Assembly (NCBI GenBank): GCA_039586035.1
Contig: JBDHLD010000005.1
Coordinates: forward strand, 1 to 64,000
Length of the DNA stretch: 64,000 bases
Reading direction: 5' to 3'
DNA from: JBDHHQ01 sp039586035
GTDB lineage: Bacteria > Gemmatimonadota > Gemmatimonadetes > Longimicrobiales > Gaopeijiaceae
A program made the translations under genes and the position numbers. Numbering within the stretch: the stretch's first letter is position 1; each line of letters starts with the position of its first letter. The notes beneath the pieces were generated by a model, which saw nothing but the letters and a program-made list of their open reading frames with translations, searched no databases and was not told the origin of the DNA. Shown in pieces: positions 9,405 through 18,243 of the stretch.

Positions 9405-10853
9405 TCAAGCCGCCCGATGCGCGGCCAACGCCTTGGCGTACACGTTCAGGTAGGCCTGAGCCGGCCGTTCCCAGCCGAAGTCCCGACTCATGGCCTCGCG
9501 CATGTGGGTCTCCCACGCCTCCCGATCCGGATACAGGGCGATGGCCCGTCGGATCGCCCTCTCCAGGGCCGTGGAGGTGAACTCGTCGAAGACGAAGCCG
9601 GTGACCTGGTCGTCCACGGTGTCGGAGAGTCCTCCGACCCGCCGGACAATCGGGAGCGCGCCATAGCGTTGCGCGCGCATCTGGGTCAGACCGCAGGGCT
9701 CGTATTGGGAGGGCATGAGCAGGCCGTCGGCACCCGCCAGCAACCTGTGCTCGCGCTGCTCCGTGAAGTCGAAGCGCACGGTCACCCGATGCGGCATCTG
9801 GCGAGCCATTTCCGCGAGCGCGTGCTGATACCCGGCCTCACCCTCGCCCACGAACACGAACTGGGCCTCCGGAATCCGATAGAGCAGGCCGTCCCCCACG
9901 ATCAGGTCGAAGCCCTTCTGCTTCACGAGGCGGGCAGTCATACCGAAGAGCGGAATGTCGTCGCGCACGGGCAGACCGCAAGCGGCCTGCAGGTCGGCCT
10001 TGCACGCCCACTTCCCAGCCAGGTCCTCCCTGGAATAGTTCTGCGGCAGTTCGGGGTCCGTTTCAGGGTCCCAGATGTCGAGATCGATCCCGTTCAGAAT
10101 CCCCACCAGGCGGTCCCCCAGGGCGATGAACGAGTCGTGCAGGCCGAACCCGCCCGCGGGCGTGCGAAGCTCATGCGCGTGGGTCGGGCTCACCGTGCCC
10201 ACGTAGTCCGAGTACGCCAGCGCCCCTTTGAGCCAGTTGACCTGGCCGTAATACTCCATGAGGCTCCAGTGAAAGAGCTCCCTGGGAAGGCCGAGGTCGT
10301 CCAGGACGTCCGGTCCGAACAGGCCCTGATACCCGGCGTTGTGCACCGACAGGATCTTGGCGACGCGTCCGTAGATCTCCTGTTCGGCCGCCAGCGTCGT
10401 CTCGAGCAGCACAGGCGCCAGAGCGGTGTGCCAGTCGTGGGCGTGGAGCACCACCGGCTCCTCCACGAGGCCCGGCAGCGCCTGCAGGGCGGCCTTGGCG
10501 AAGAACGCGAACCGGATATGGTTGTCCGGGTAGTCGCCGCCGCCCTCTCCATAGAGGCCGTCGCGGTCGAACAGCTCGGGCTGATCGATGAAGATCACCC
10601 GCGGGCCGGGAGGCGGATCGGCGAGCTGGTACAGGCGGGCGTTCGACGTCCATCGCCCCACCGAGACGGCGAAGGGATCGCCCAGGGGTACGAGGCCCGG
10701 CGTGTTCTGCCGTACCACGCGGTACAAGGGCATGATGGCTATGGTCGGAAAGCCCGACTTGGCCTGGAAGGTGGCAATCCCCCTCACGGCCTCGGCGAGG
10801 CCGCCGGACCGAGCAAAGGGCCAGTACTCGGCCACGAGGTGGACGATGTTCAT
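9405..10853 (-). CDS. glgA: Glycogen synthase, GT5 family
   Basis: A 482-residue GT5 glycosyltransferase that elongates alpha-1,4-glucan, normally from ADP-glucose. Both Rossmann domains are recognisable: N-terminal MNIVHLVAEYWPFARSGG, central HAHDWHTALAP, and the donor-site signature SQYEPCGLTQMRAQRYG. Length matches the family (about 480). The usual N-terminal KTGGL/KVGGL lysine, which contacts the donor phosphate in the E. coli enzyme, is Arg here (ARSGGLAEAV). That may indicate altered donor affinity or a different donor such as UDP-glucose or GDP-glucose. The start at 10853 was chosen for its fit to the conserved N-terminus; the open frame extends 34 codons upstream without homology. Divergent from glgB and first gene of the leftward glgA-GH57-GH57 operon. 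Confidence 0.88.
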   Translation of the reverse strand: MNIVHLVAEYWPFARSGGLAEAVRGIATFQAKSGFPTIAIMPLYRVVRQNTPGLVPLGDPFAVSVGRWTSNARLYQLADPPPGPRVIFIDQPELFDRDGLYGEGGGDYPDNHIRFAFFAKAALQALPGLVEEPVVLHAHDWHTALAPVLLETTLAAEQEIYGRVAKILSVHNAGYQGLFGPDVLDDLGLPRELFHWSLMEYYGQVNWLKGALAYSDYVGTVSPTHAHELRTPAGGFGLHDSFIALGDRLVGILNGIDLDIWDPETDPELPQNYSREDLAGKWACKADLQAACGLPVRDDIPLFGMTARLVKQKGFDLIVGDGLLYRIPEAQFVFVGEGEAGYQHALAEMARQMPHRVTVRFDFTEQREHRLLAGADGLLMPSQYEPCGLTQMRAQRYGALPIVRRVGGLSDTVDDQVTGFVFDEFTSTALERAIRRAIALYPDREAWETHMREAMSRDFGWERPAQAYLNVYAKALAAHRAA

Positions 10854-11047
10854 CCGTGCCGACTCCTGGCCTGACGTTGGGGATGGAGCGAATGTATCGG
10901 GCCCTGTCGCCGGCCCGGGCCTGACGGCCGTCGTGGACGCCATCGGACGGTCCATTCGGTGGTGATGATAACGCGCGCGAAGTAACCTAGACCCCGGACG
11001 GGTCTCCGATCAACGCCGACTCCTCACTACCCCGACTCCTGGTACGC
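10854..11047. promoter_or_regulatory. Divergent control region between glgA and glgB
   Basis: A 194-base intergenic stretch lies between the two start codons and must hold promoters for both directions. It is less GC-rich around 10963-10995 (TGATGATAACG, AGTAACCTAG), the likeliest location of promoter elements, but I see no convincing -35/-10 pair on either strand. No riboswitch-like fold was recognised. Confidence 0.4.
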
Positions 11048-13309
11048 ATGAAGGTCGATCTGGTCGATTCGCTGCAGGCCATCACGGACGGAAGCTACGC
11101 AACGCCGTTCGACGTGCTGGGCATGCATCCAAACGATGAGGACGCGGAGGGTGGCCTGAGGATTCGGGCGTGGCTGCCCGAAGCCTCCACGGCCGAGGTG
11201 CTCTGGGACGGGCATTCCTCGACCATGAGCCGGGTTCACTCCAAGGGCGTCTACGAGCTCGTGCTGTCCGAGCCCGCCCCCGTGAGCTACCGCCTTCGCG
11301 TCGATGGCGGCGAGCCCTTCCAGGATCCGTACCGGTTCACCCCCGTCTTCGACGACGACGCGCTGGCTCGGATCCGTCAGGTGGACGGCCGCCCGCATCG
11401 CGTGCTGGGCGCCCATGTCATGGAGCACGAAGGCGTCGGGGGGACCGTCTTTGCCGTATGGGCTCCCGGGGCCAGGGCGGTGAGCCTGGTGGGCGACTTC
11501 AACCGGTGGCGCGCCGGGCGGCACCCGATGCGGTCCCGGGCGTCGACCGGCGTGTGGGAGCTGTTCGTCCCCGGCCTCGGTGCCGGCGAGCTGTACAAAT
11601 ACCGCATCCTCAGCCACGTCGACGGACGGGCGCTCCTGAAGACCGATCCCTACGCCCGATCGATGCAGCTGCGACCGGAGACGGCGTCGGTGGTCGTGGG
11701 GCCGAGCGGCCACACATGGAACGACGATTCGTGGGTCGCGGAGCGGGGAGAGCTCCACGCGGCGGAACGGCCCATGTCCATTTACGAGGTCCACCTGGGC
11801 TCCTGGAAACGGGAGCCCGGCGCCAAGCCGCGAGACGGCGAGCCGGGTTGGCGGGGCTACCGCGCGCTGGCGACGGAGCTGATCCCGTACGTCAAGCGTC
11901 TCGGCTTCACCCACCTGGAGCTGTTGCCCGTCACGGAGCATCCCTACGACGCCTCCTGGGGCTATCAAACCGTCGGCTACTTCGCCCCGACGGCTCGGTA
12001 TGGCACGCCGGAGGACCTCCGCTACTTCGTGGACGAGGCGCACCGGGCGGGGCTCGGCGTGATCCTGGATTGGGTGCCGGCACACTTCCCCCGGGACGCT
12101 CACGGATTGGGGGTGTTCGACGGCACCCACCTCTACGAGCACGCCGACCCGAGGAAGGGGGTCCATCCGGACTGGGGAACCTACATCTTCAACTACGCCC
12201 GGCCGGAGGTGACGGCATTCCTCATCTCCAGCGCGCTCTACTGGATCGAGGAGTTCCACATCGACGGGCTGCGCCTCGACGCTGTGGCGTCCATGCTCTA
12301 CCTCGACTATTCCAGGGACGAGGGACAGTGGCTGCCCAATCAGTACGGGGGTCGGGAGAATCTCGAGGCGAGCCGGTTCCTCCGGCAGCTCAATGAGACG
12401 ATCCACCGAGAGCACCCCGGCGTCGTGGTCATGGCAGAGGAATCCACCGCCTGGCCGGGCGTGACGCACCCCGTCACGACAGGCGGGCTGGGGTTCGACG
12501 TGAAGTGGAACATGGGTTGGATGCACGACACGCTCGAGGTGATGCAGTCGGACCCGCTGTTCCGGAAGGGGGTCTACGACAAGCTCACCTTCGGCATCAC
12601 CTACGCCTTCTCAGAGCGCTTCCTGCTGGCGTTCTCGCACGACGAGGTCGTCCACCTCAAGGGCTCGATGCTCGCCAAGATGCCCGGACAGGTGTTGGAC
12701 CAGTTCGCCAACCTACGCCTGCTCTACGGCTACATGTGGGCACACCCCGGCAAGAAGCTGTTGTTCATGGGGGCGGAGCTCGCGGTCTGGCAGGAATGGG
12801 ACGTCGAGGGCGAGCTCGACTGGGCGGTGGCCTCAGAGCCCCTCCACGCCGGCGTCCAGAGCTGGGTGTCCGCGCTGAACCGACTCTACGCTCGGGAGCC
12901 GGCCCTCCACGAGAGCGACTGGGACGGCCGGGGCTTCGAGTGGCTCGACTGCCACGACCAGACCCGCACCACCTTGTCGTTCCTGCGCTGGTCCAAGGAG
13001 TGGAAGGATTGTGTGGCGGTGGCGTGCAACTTCACGCCGGTGGCCTGGGACGGGTACCGCCTCGCCGTTCCCCACCCGGGCTCCTACCAGGTAGTGCTGA
13101 GCTCCGACGACGAGCGGTTCGGTGGTAGCGGCTCCCTGGAAGAGGCGGTCTTCGAAACCGTCGAGGGAGAGCTCTTCGGCCGCGACCAGTTCGTGGAGCT
13201 GACGCTCCCGGCCCTCTCCGTGCTCTTCCTCAAGCAGGTACGACCGCCGATCGGCTCCGGGAAGCACCGGGGGTCCGACCGCCGGAAGAAAGGCGGGAAG
13301 AAGGGCTGA
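11048..13309 (+). CDS. glgB: 1,4-alpha-glucan branching enzyme
   Basis: A 753-residue GH13 branching enzyme that makes the alpha-1,6 links of glycogen. Two N-terminal immunoglobulin-like/CBM48 segments (about 1-110 and 120-215, with FAVWAPGARAVSLVGDFNRW) precede the barrel. Catalytic signatures are intact: DGLRLDAVASML (nucleophile Asp), VMAEESTAWP (acid Glu) and FSHDEVVHLKGSM (third Asp). VTEHPYDASWGYQ is the classic branching-enzyme stretch. Both N-terminal modules are present, as in long GlgB forms such as E. coli's. The C-terminus ends in a basic Lys/Arg-rich tail. Read rightwards, divergent from glgA and convergent with an ATP-grasp gene 72 bases on. Confidence 0.95.
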   Translation: MKVDLVDSLQAITDGSYATPFDVLGMHPNDEDAEGGLRIRAWLPEASTAEVLWDGHSSTMSRVHSKGVYELVLSEPAPVSYRLRVDGGEPFQDPYRFTPVFDDDALARIRQVDGRPHRVLGAHVMEHEGVGGTVFAVWAPGARAVSLVGDFNRWRAGRHPMRSRASTGVWELFVPGLGAGELYKYRILSHVDGRALLKTDPYARSMQLRPETASVVVGPSGHTWNDDSWVAERGELHAAERPMSIYEVHLGSWKREPGAKPRDGEPGWRGYRALATELIPYVKRLGFTHLELLPVTEHPYDASWGYQTVGYFAPTARYGTPEDLRYFVDEAHRAGLGVILDWVPAHFPRDAHGLGVFDGTHLYEHADPRKGVHPDWGTYIFNYARPEVTAFLISSALYWIEEFHIDGLRLDAVASMLYLDYSRDEGQWLPNQYGGRENLEASRFLRQLNETIHREHPGVVVMAEESTAWPGVTHPVTTGGLGFDVKWNMGWMHDTLEVMQSDPLFRKGVYDKLTFGITYAFSERFLLAFSHDEVVHLKGSMLAKMPGQVLDQFANLRLLYGYMWAHPGKKLLFMGAELAVWQEWDVEGELDWAVASEPLHAGVQSWVSALNRLYAREPALHESDWDGRGFEWLDCHDQTRTTLSFLRWSKEWKDCVAVACNFTPVAWDGYRLAVPHPGSYQVVLSSDDERFGGSGSLEEAVFETVEGELFGRDQFVELTLPALSVLFLKQVRPPIGSGKHRGSDRRKKGGKKG

Positions 13310-13360
13310 GCGGCCTCGGGCTCCAGCCGGCGGATGCCGGACAGCCCCACCGCCCTCGTG

Positions 13361-13378
13361 GCCCACCCCCAGGTGGGC
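13361..13378. terminator. Small hairpin between convergent glgB and ATP-grasp gene
   Basis: A perfect 7-bp stem, GCCCACC-CCCA-GGTGGGC, lies in the 72-base gap between two converging genes. It lacks a T-run on either strand, so it is only a possible bidirectional terminator. Confidence 0.35.
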
Positions 13379-13381
13379 GCC

Positions 13382-14599
13382 CTACCCCGCCACCACCTGG
13401 AACCGACTCGCCACCTTCCCGGCCAGGTCGATCGTTGTCTGCAGGTCGGGATGCCGGACGACGATCATGCCGTCGCCCACCAGCACCTTGCGCCAGTCGC
13501 GACGCGGCGCGCCGATGGGATTGAGGTCCATGGCACACACGTGCTGGCCGATCTCGGACAGCAGAGGCTCGAGGCCGTCGTACCGCTGGATGCTCCCTCT
13601 GCCCCGGGCCCTCTTGAAGATCCACGCGGCATTGTACTTACGCTCCACCGCCTGGCTGAATCGGCCGTGGACGACGGCCTCCGCCCAACCGGTGTAGGTG
13701 TCGATGTCCGACGCGAAGTTGATGAGGTCGACGAGGTACGCACCGGGTGGGCGACCTCCGATCTCGCCGAACACGGCCTCGCCTTCGCGCGTCCGGTACC
13801 ACTCCATGTGCGTGTAACCCGTTCGGAACCCCAGCGCCTCGAGAACGGCCTCTCCCATCTGCTTGCCCGCGGCCAGCTCGGGCGTATCGGGATCGCGATA
13901 GACGAGCGTGATGGGACTCACCCACTCGTTCTCTTTCATGACCAACGCGCGGGGGATATAGGTGCCGATGGAGTAGTGCTGGATCTGCCCGTCGATGCAA
14001 ATGGTCTCGTACGTCATGTCGTCGCCCTCGACGAACTCTTCGACGCTGACCTCGGTCACGGACCTCAGAGCGGGCAGCACGCCGTCGAGCTGTTCCCGGG
14101 ACTCGATGCGATACGTGTGCTCGGACCCGGCCCCGGCGATGGGCTTGACGATCAGGGGATAACCGATGTTCTCGGCAGCCTCCACCACCTGGGCGGCCGT
14201 GGTCGCGCTGTAGTGGTGGGGCGTACGGATCCCGGCCTGGTCCAGAACGCGCTTCATGATCTCCTTGTCCCGAAACGGGATCGTCTCCTGGACCGTCATC
14301 CCGGGCAGGCCGAGCATCTCCCGGATCCGTGCGGCCAGCACCATGTACGGCTCCCAGAGGCACTCGACGCGGTGTATCGTCACCCGCCGCGCCAGGTCGG
14401 CGACTTGCCCCAGGATGGCGTCCTCGTCCAGGAAGGAGCGCACCTGAATGTGCGCCTTCACCGCCGAACGGGCGGGCTCCTCCAGGGCGGACTCCGGCTG
14501 GTCTCCGAGCCCGATCACGTTGGCGCCCACGGTGGCGAGCCCGCGGGTGAAATAGCGCATCTCACGGGGGAAGCCCGGAGAGATCATCAATACGTTCAT
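13382..14599 (-). CDS. ATP-grasp ligase, paralogue A of the unassigned cluster
   Basis: A 405-residue ATP-grasp protein (biotin-carboxylase-like fold) predicted to activate a carboxylate with ATP and join it to an amine; substrates unknown. An N-terminal Rossmann-like preATP-grasp domain occupies about 1-105. The ATP lysine lies in YPLIVKPIAGAGS (Lys152), an EEF motif at 187-189 marks the hinge, and the Mg site is in GYTHMEWY...GEIGGRPPGA (about 262-287). The THMEW-(Y/F) and E-(I/V)-G-x-RPPG motifs recur in genes B and C, so the three are paralogues. GAGGA four bases before the ATG at 14599 supports the start. Followed leftward by glgB's end; preceded by paralogue B 70 bases upstream on the same strand. 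Confidence 0.75.
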   Translation of the reverse strand: MNVLMISPGFPREMRYFTRGLATVGANVIGLGDQPESALEEPARSAVKAHIQVRSFLDEDAILGQVADLARRVTIHRVECLWEPYMVLAARIREMLGLPGMTVQETIPFRDKEIMKRVLDQAGIRTPHHYSATTAAQVVEAAENIGYPLIVKPIAGAGSEHTYRIESREQLDGVLPALRSVTEVSVEEFVEGDDMTYETICIDGQIQHYSIGTYIPRALVMKENEWVSPITLVYRDPDTPELAAGKQMGEAVLEALGFRTGYTHMEWYRTREGEAVFGEIGGRPPGAYLVDLINFASDIDTYTGWAEAVVHGRFSQAVERKYNAAWIFKRARGRGSIQRYDGLEPLLSEIGQHVCAMDLNPIGAPRRDWRKVLVGDGMIVVRHPDLQTTIDLAGKVASRFQVVAG

Positions 14600-14669
14600 T
14601 TCGTCCTCTATCCTCCGGCGCGGCCGGGGTCCGGAGCGACCGGCGTCCGAGCCCCGCGACGCCCTCTCG

Positions 14670-15887
14670 TCATTCGAGCTCCACGCGGATGCCGGTGACG
14701 ATGCGATGCAACGCCTTTCGCACCAGATCGGTGTCCGGATGCCGCACGATCAAGTAACCCTCGCCCTCGTATGTGCCGGAGGACGGCTGGCCCACTCGGG
14801 GGAGTCGAGCCTCGACGACCAGGCCGCCCAACTCCCCGAGCACCTCGGAGACTCCCTGAAGGCGGGCCACTCTTCCACGCCCCTGGCCGCGCAGGTACGC
14901 CGCGCCGGCCGCATAGGGGCGCGGCCCCGCCTCGAACACGTCGAAGACGGCCAGGCGAGCCCACGCGGCGAAGAGGTCGAAGTCCTGCGCTCGAGAGATC
15001 AGGTTGACGAAACGCGCGCCGGGCGGTCGAGCGCCGACCTCGGAGACGGCCACGCTTCCGTCGGGGCGCCGGAACCACTCCATGTGGCTGATGCCGGTGT
15101 GCATGCCCAGCGCGTCGAGGGCCCGTCCCGCCACGGCGCGGATGCCGTCATAGCGGGCGTCGTTCACGTCGCGTGGCGTGAGGACGCACCACTGGATCCA
15201 GGGTTCCTCGACCACCCGCAGGGCGGCGGGCAAATAGTCGTTCACGGAGTGCCAGACCACCCGTCCACCAATGCTGACCGAGTCGAACGAGTGCTCCTCA
15301 CCGACCACGAACTCCTCCATCATGACCGGTCGTCGGACGGAAACCGGCATGGCCTGCAGGAACGCCGTGAGGTCGTCTGCGCTTTCGAGCCGGTATGTGC
15401 CCCGGGAGCCGGAGCCGGCCTGAGGCTTGACGATCACCGGATAGCCGACGGCCTCGGTGAACGCGGCCGCCTCCTCGCCGGAGCGGGCCAGGCCGTGTTG
15501 AGCACAGGGCACTCCGTGCGCGCGCAGCACGCGCTTCATCCGTGCCTTGTCGCGGAAGTTCTCGGCCACGTCGGCGCCCATCCCGGAGATGCCGAGCCGG
15601 TCCCGTACCTGGCCCAGTGGTACCTGCAGCTCCTCCAGGGTTCCGAGCAGTCGGTGCACCCGGCCACGCGTCGCCAAACGCTCCACTGCGGGGGCGAGGT
15701 GGTCGGGGTCCAGCGCGTCTTCCACTCGTAGATGGAACGCGAGCCGCCCCCGGAGCCCGGCCGGCAGCTTCCGGGCGGGATCCTGGCTGATCAAGGTGGT
15801 GCGGACGCCGTCGAGCCGGGAGACCGCGTCGATGAAGCGCAGCGTAGTCTCGGCGAAGAAGGGCGCGACGAAGACGACGTTCTTCAT
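14670..15887 (-). CDS. ATP-grasp ligase, paralogue B of the unassigned cluster
   Basis: Also 405 residues and built like A and C: a Rossmann-like N-terminal domain (MKNVVFVAPFFAETTLRF), ATP lysine Lys154 in YPVIVKPQAGSGS, hinge EEF at 191-193, then SHMEWF (267-272) and SEVGARPPGARF with the metal-binding Glu at 283. The closest general relatives are D-Ala-D-Ala-ligase/PurK-like carboxylate-amine ligases, so an amide- or peptide-forming reaction is likely, but the substrate cannot be read from sequence. No clear Shine-Dalgarno precedes the ATG at 15887. It diverges from paralogue C across a 200-base gap, so all three may share one control region. Confidence 0.75.
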   Translation of the reverse strand: MKNVVFVAPFFAETTLRFIDAVSRLDGVRTTLISQDPARKLPAGLRGRLAFHLRVEDALDPDHLAPAVERLATRGRVHRLLGTLEELQVPLGQVRDRLGISGMGADVAENFRDKARMKRVLRAHGVPCAQHGLARSGEEAAAFTEAVGYPVIVKPQAGSGSRGTYRLESADDLTAFLQAMPVSVRRPVMMEEFVVGEEHSFDSVSIGGRVVWHSVNDYLPAALRVVEEPWIQWCVLTPRDVNDARYDGIRAVAGRALDALGMHTGISHMEWFRRPDGSVAVSEVGARPPGARFVNLISRAQDFDLFAAWARLAVFDVFEAGPRPYAAGAAYLRGQGRGRVARLQGVSEVLGELGGLVVEARLPRVGQPSSGTYEGEGYLIVRHPDTDLVRKALHRIVTGIRVELE

Positions 15888-16087
15888 TCGAAGTGGCCGG
15901 CGTGCACGGAGAAAGCCGGCGTCTGTCGGTGATCTCGGTCCGGCGGCGGCCGGAGAAGAGCAAGGAAGGTAAACCCGGACGGCCCGGGGGGGTACCTCGG
16001 TCGATCCATTCCGCTATCTTTGGCGCCGTTTCGCGGCCGGTCGACAGCGGTCGCGCCAGCCCATCCCTACGACGGACACATCGACTC
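15888..16087. promoter_or_regulatory. Divergent control region of the ATP-grasp/esterase cluster
   Basis: This 200-base region separates two oppositely oriented ATP-grasp paralogues and must drive both halves of the cluster. On the + strand GCTATCTTTGGCG at about 16011-16023 is a possible -10 region about 70 bases before the ATG, but I cannot pair it with a good -35. No palindromic operator longer than 10 bases stood out. Confidence 0.35.
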
Positions 16088-17311
16088 ATGCACGCGGTCT
16101 TCGTCGAGCCGGCCTTCCCGTCGAACCAGAAGGACTTCGTTCGCGCTCTGCACCAGGCCGGCGCTCAGGTCACGGCCGTCGGCGAGCGCCCGAAGGAAGC
16201 GCTGGACGACGATCTCAAGCGCTGGCTGCTCCACTACGAGCAGGTCCCCTCGGTCGTGGACGTCCACAACCTCGCCCGGGTGGTGAGCAACATTCACGCC
16301 CGGAAGCCGGTGGAGCGGCTCGAGGCTACGGTCGAGGCCCACATCATGGCCGCCGCCCAGGTCCGCGAAGCCCTGGGCATTCCCGGCACCTCCGTGCGCA
16401 CGGCTTTCCTGTGCCGAGACAAGCCGGCCATGAAGGAGGTCCTGCGAGAGGGTGGCGTGGCCTGTGCCCAATCCCTGGGCAGCGGTGACGCGGGTGCAAT
16501 CCACTCCTTCGCCGAGAGCGTCGGCTATCCGCTGGTTCTGAAGCCCCGGGCGGCTGCGGGTGCGTCAGGCACGTATCGGGTGGACGACGGGGAGCAGCTG
16601 GACGGCGTGCTGGCCCAGCTGGGTGTGGGTCATGGAGGCCAGGTGGCCGTCGAGGAGTTCATCGAGGGTCATGAGGCCTTCTACGACACGATCACCATCG
16701 GAGGCAGCGTCGCCCACGAGTTCATCACGCACTACTACCCGAACGTCCTCGAGGCCATGCGCACGCGCTGGATCTCGCCGCAGTTCATCACCACGAACCG
16801 TATCGAGTCCGCGCCGGACTACCAGGAGGTGCTGGAGCTGGGGCGCAAGGTGATTCGGTTGCTCGAGATCGACACCTCCGCCACCCACATGGAGTGGTTC
16901 TTCGGGTCGAAGGGACTGAAGTTCTCGGAGATTGGCTGCCGGCCGCCCGGGGTCCGGGCGTGGGACCTGTACGCCGCGGCCAACGAGATCGACATCTACT
17001 ACGAGTGGGCCATGGCCGTGCTCTGGGGCCGGACGTCGCGCAAAGCATCCCGTTCGTATTCGGCCGGCATCATCGCGTTGCGACCGGACCAGGACGGCCG
17101 GATCCGCAGCTACGACGGCCTCGACGAGATCCACCGGCGCTTCGGCGAGTGGATTCTCGACCACCACCTTCCCGCCGAGGGGACGCCCACGCAGCCTGTC
17201 GAGGGCGGGTACATGGCCAACGCGTGGATCCGCATGCGGCATCCCGACTACGATGCGCTGCGCGCCATGCTCGATCAGGTCGGTGAGATCGTGCAGGTGA
17301 GGGCAGGATGA
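16088..17311 (+). CDS. ATP-grasp ligase, paralogue C of the unassigned cluster
   Basis: A 407-residue paralogue of A and B. The N-terminus MHAVFVEPAFPSNQKDF parallels the other two. Lys152 sits in YPLVLKPRAAAGAS, hinge EEF is at 189-191, THMEWF at 266-271, and the metal Glu281 in SEIGCRPPGVRAWDLY. The ATG at 16088 was chosen because it aligns with the starts of A and B; the frame is open upstream across the control region with no similarity. Its TGA overlaps the next ATG (ATGA), tying it to the S51-like gene. The order downstream (S51-like, esterase, fourth ATP-grasp, esterase) suggests a ligation product that is later trimmed or de-esterified. Confidence 0.75.
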   Translation: MHAVFVEPAFPSNQKDFVRALHQAGAQVTAVGERPKEALDDDLKRWLLHYEQVPSVVDVHNLARVVSNIHARKPVERLEATVEAHIMAAAQVREALGIPGTSVRTAFLCRDKPAMKEVLREGGVACAQSLGSGDAGAIHSFAESVGYPLVLKPRAAAGASGTYRVDDGEQLDGVLAQLGVGHGGQVAVEEFIEGHEAFYDTITIGGSVAHEFITHYYPNVLEAMRTRWISPQFITTNRIESAPDYQEVLELGRKVIRLLEIDTSATHMEWFFGSKGLKFSEIGCRPPGVRAWDLYAAANEIDIYYEWAMAVLWGRTSRKASRSYSAGIIALRPDQDGRIRSYDGLDEIHRRFGEWILDHHLPAEGTPTQPVEGGYMANAWIRMRHPDYDALRAMLDQVGEIVQVRAG

Positions 17312-18243
17312 GCAGCCGTCCGTCGCGGGTCGTCCTGCTAGGGTCCCGTTCGGGCGCCCCGACCGGTGGGCCCTCATTGGACGAGCTCGGTCTCGAGGGA
17401 CCGGTGGCCACGGTGCGAGCAGGCTGGCAGGAGTGGGAAGGCGAGCCGCATTCGCTGACCGTGGCCGCGGATGGCTGGAACCTCCGCCTGTGGGAAAGGG
17501 CCGAGCGGATCTGGGCCGAGGACCCGGAGCTCACCCAGGCGCACCACGCCATGCAGCAGAAGATCCGTCTCCTCCGGCGCATCTACAACGTCCGCCTCTC
17601 GCACCTGGCCGACGCGTACCTCGACATCGACGCTCGCGATGGGCCGGCAGACGTGATCGACCCGGAGCGACACGCCGCCTTCGAGGCCGTGCGGGCGCTG
17701 GACCGGCGGCAGGTGGAGCGAGTCGCCGACATCCGCCGCGACTTCCAGGAGCGCTACCGCCCTGCAGATCGGCATGCGGTGGCCCGCGAGCGGGCAGAGG
17801 TCGCGGGAATCCTCGCCGATACGCCCGTGGTGGCGCTGGACGGTGGACATGTCGCCGTCTTGCTCAACCGCCTCCGTCTGTTCGGCATGGGGGAGCTGCT
17901 GGCCGGCCGTACGGTCGTCGCCTGCTCGGGCGGAGCCATGGTTCTTTCGGAGCGCCTCGTCCTCTTTCACGACACGCCCCCCTGGGGGCCCGGACACGCC
18001 GAAGTGGCCGAGGCCGGTCTCGGCGTCTTTCCGGACGTGGTCGTGCTTCCCCACGCCAAAACACGTCTACGACTGGACGATCCGACACGTGTGAGCCGGC
18101 TCGCTCGCCGCGTGGCTCCGGCGCCGTGCGTCCTCCTGGACCGCGACACCCGGCTCGAGTGGGACGGACGGCGCTGGACGGGTGCAGGGGCCCGGCACCT
18201 CACCGCGTCCGGGACGGTGGCCCCCTGGGAGGTGGCGGCGTGA
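17308..18243 (+). CDS. Peptidase S51/class-I glutamine-amidotransferase-like protein
   Basis: A 311-residue protein with no close match I can name. The C-terminal half resembles the flavodoxin-like fold of peptidase S51/cyanophycinase and class I amidotransferases: DTPVVALDGGHVAVLLNRL (about 171-189, like the family's GGN...L turn), then RTVVACSGGAMVL (201-213), where Cys206-Ser207-Gly-Gly-Ala occupies the nucleophile elbow (GSSAGA in cyanophycinase). HDTPPWGPGHAEVAEAG follows and may supply the His. Residues 60-165 are long charged helices not seen in standard S51 enzymes. It could hydrolyse an amide made by the neighbouring ligases, or be a non-catalytic relative. ATGA overlap with the ligase before it and GTGA overlap with the esterase after it argue for obligate co-expression. 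Confidence 0.6.
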   Translation: MSSRPSRVVLLGSRSGAPTGGPSLDELGLEGPVATVRAGWQEWEGEPHSLTVAADGWNLRLWERAERIWAEDPELTQAHHAMQQKIRLLRRIYNVRLSHLADAYLDIDARDGPADVIDPERHAAFEAVRALDRRQVERVADIRRDFQERYRPADRHAVARERAEVAGILADTPVVALDGGHVAVLLNRLRLFGMGELLAGRTVVACSGGAMVLSERLVLFHDTPPWGPGHAEVAEAGLGVFPDVVVLPHAKTRLRLDDPTRVSRLARRVAPAPCVLLDRDTRLEWDGRRWTGAGARHLTASGTVAPWEVAA

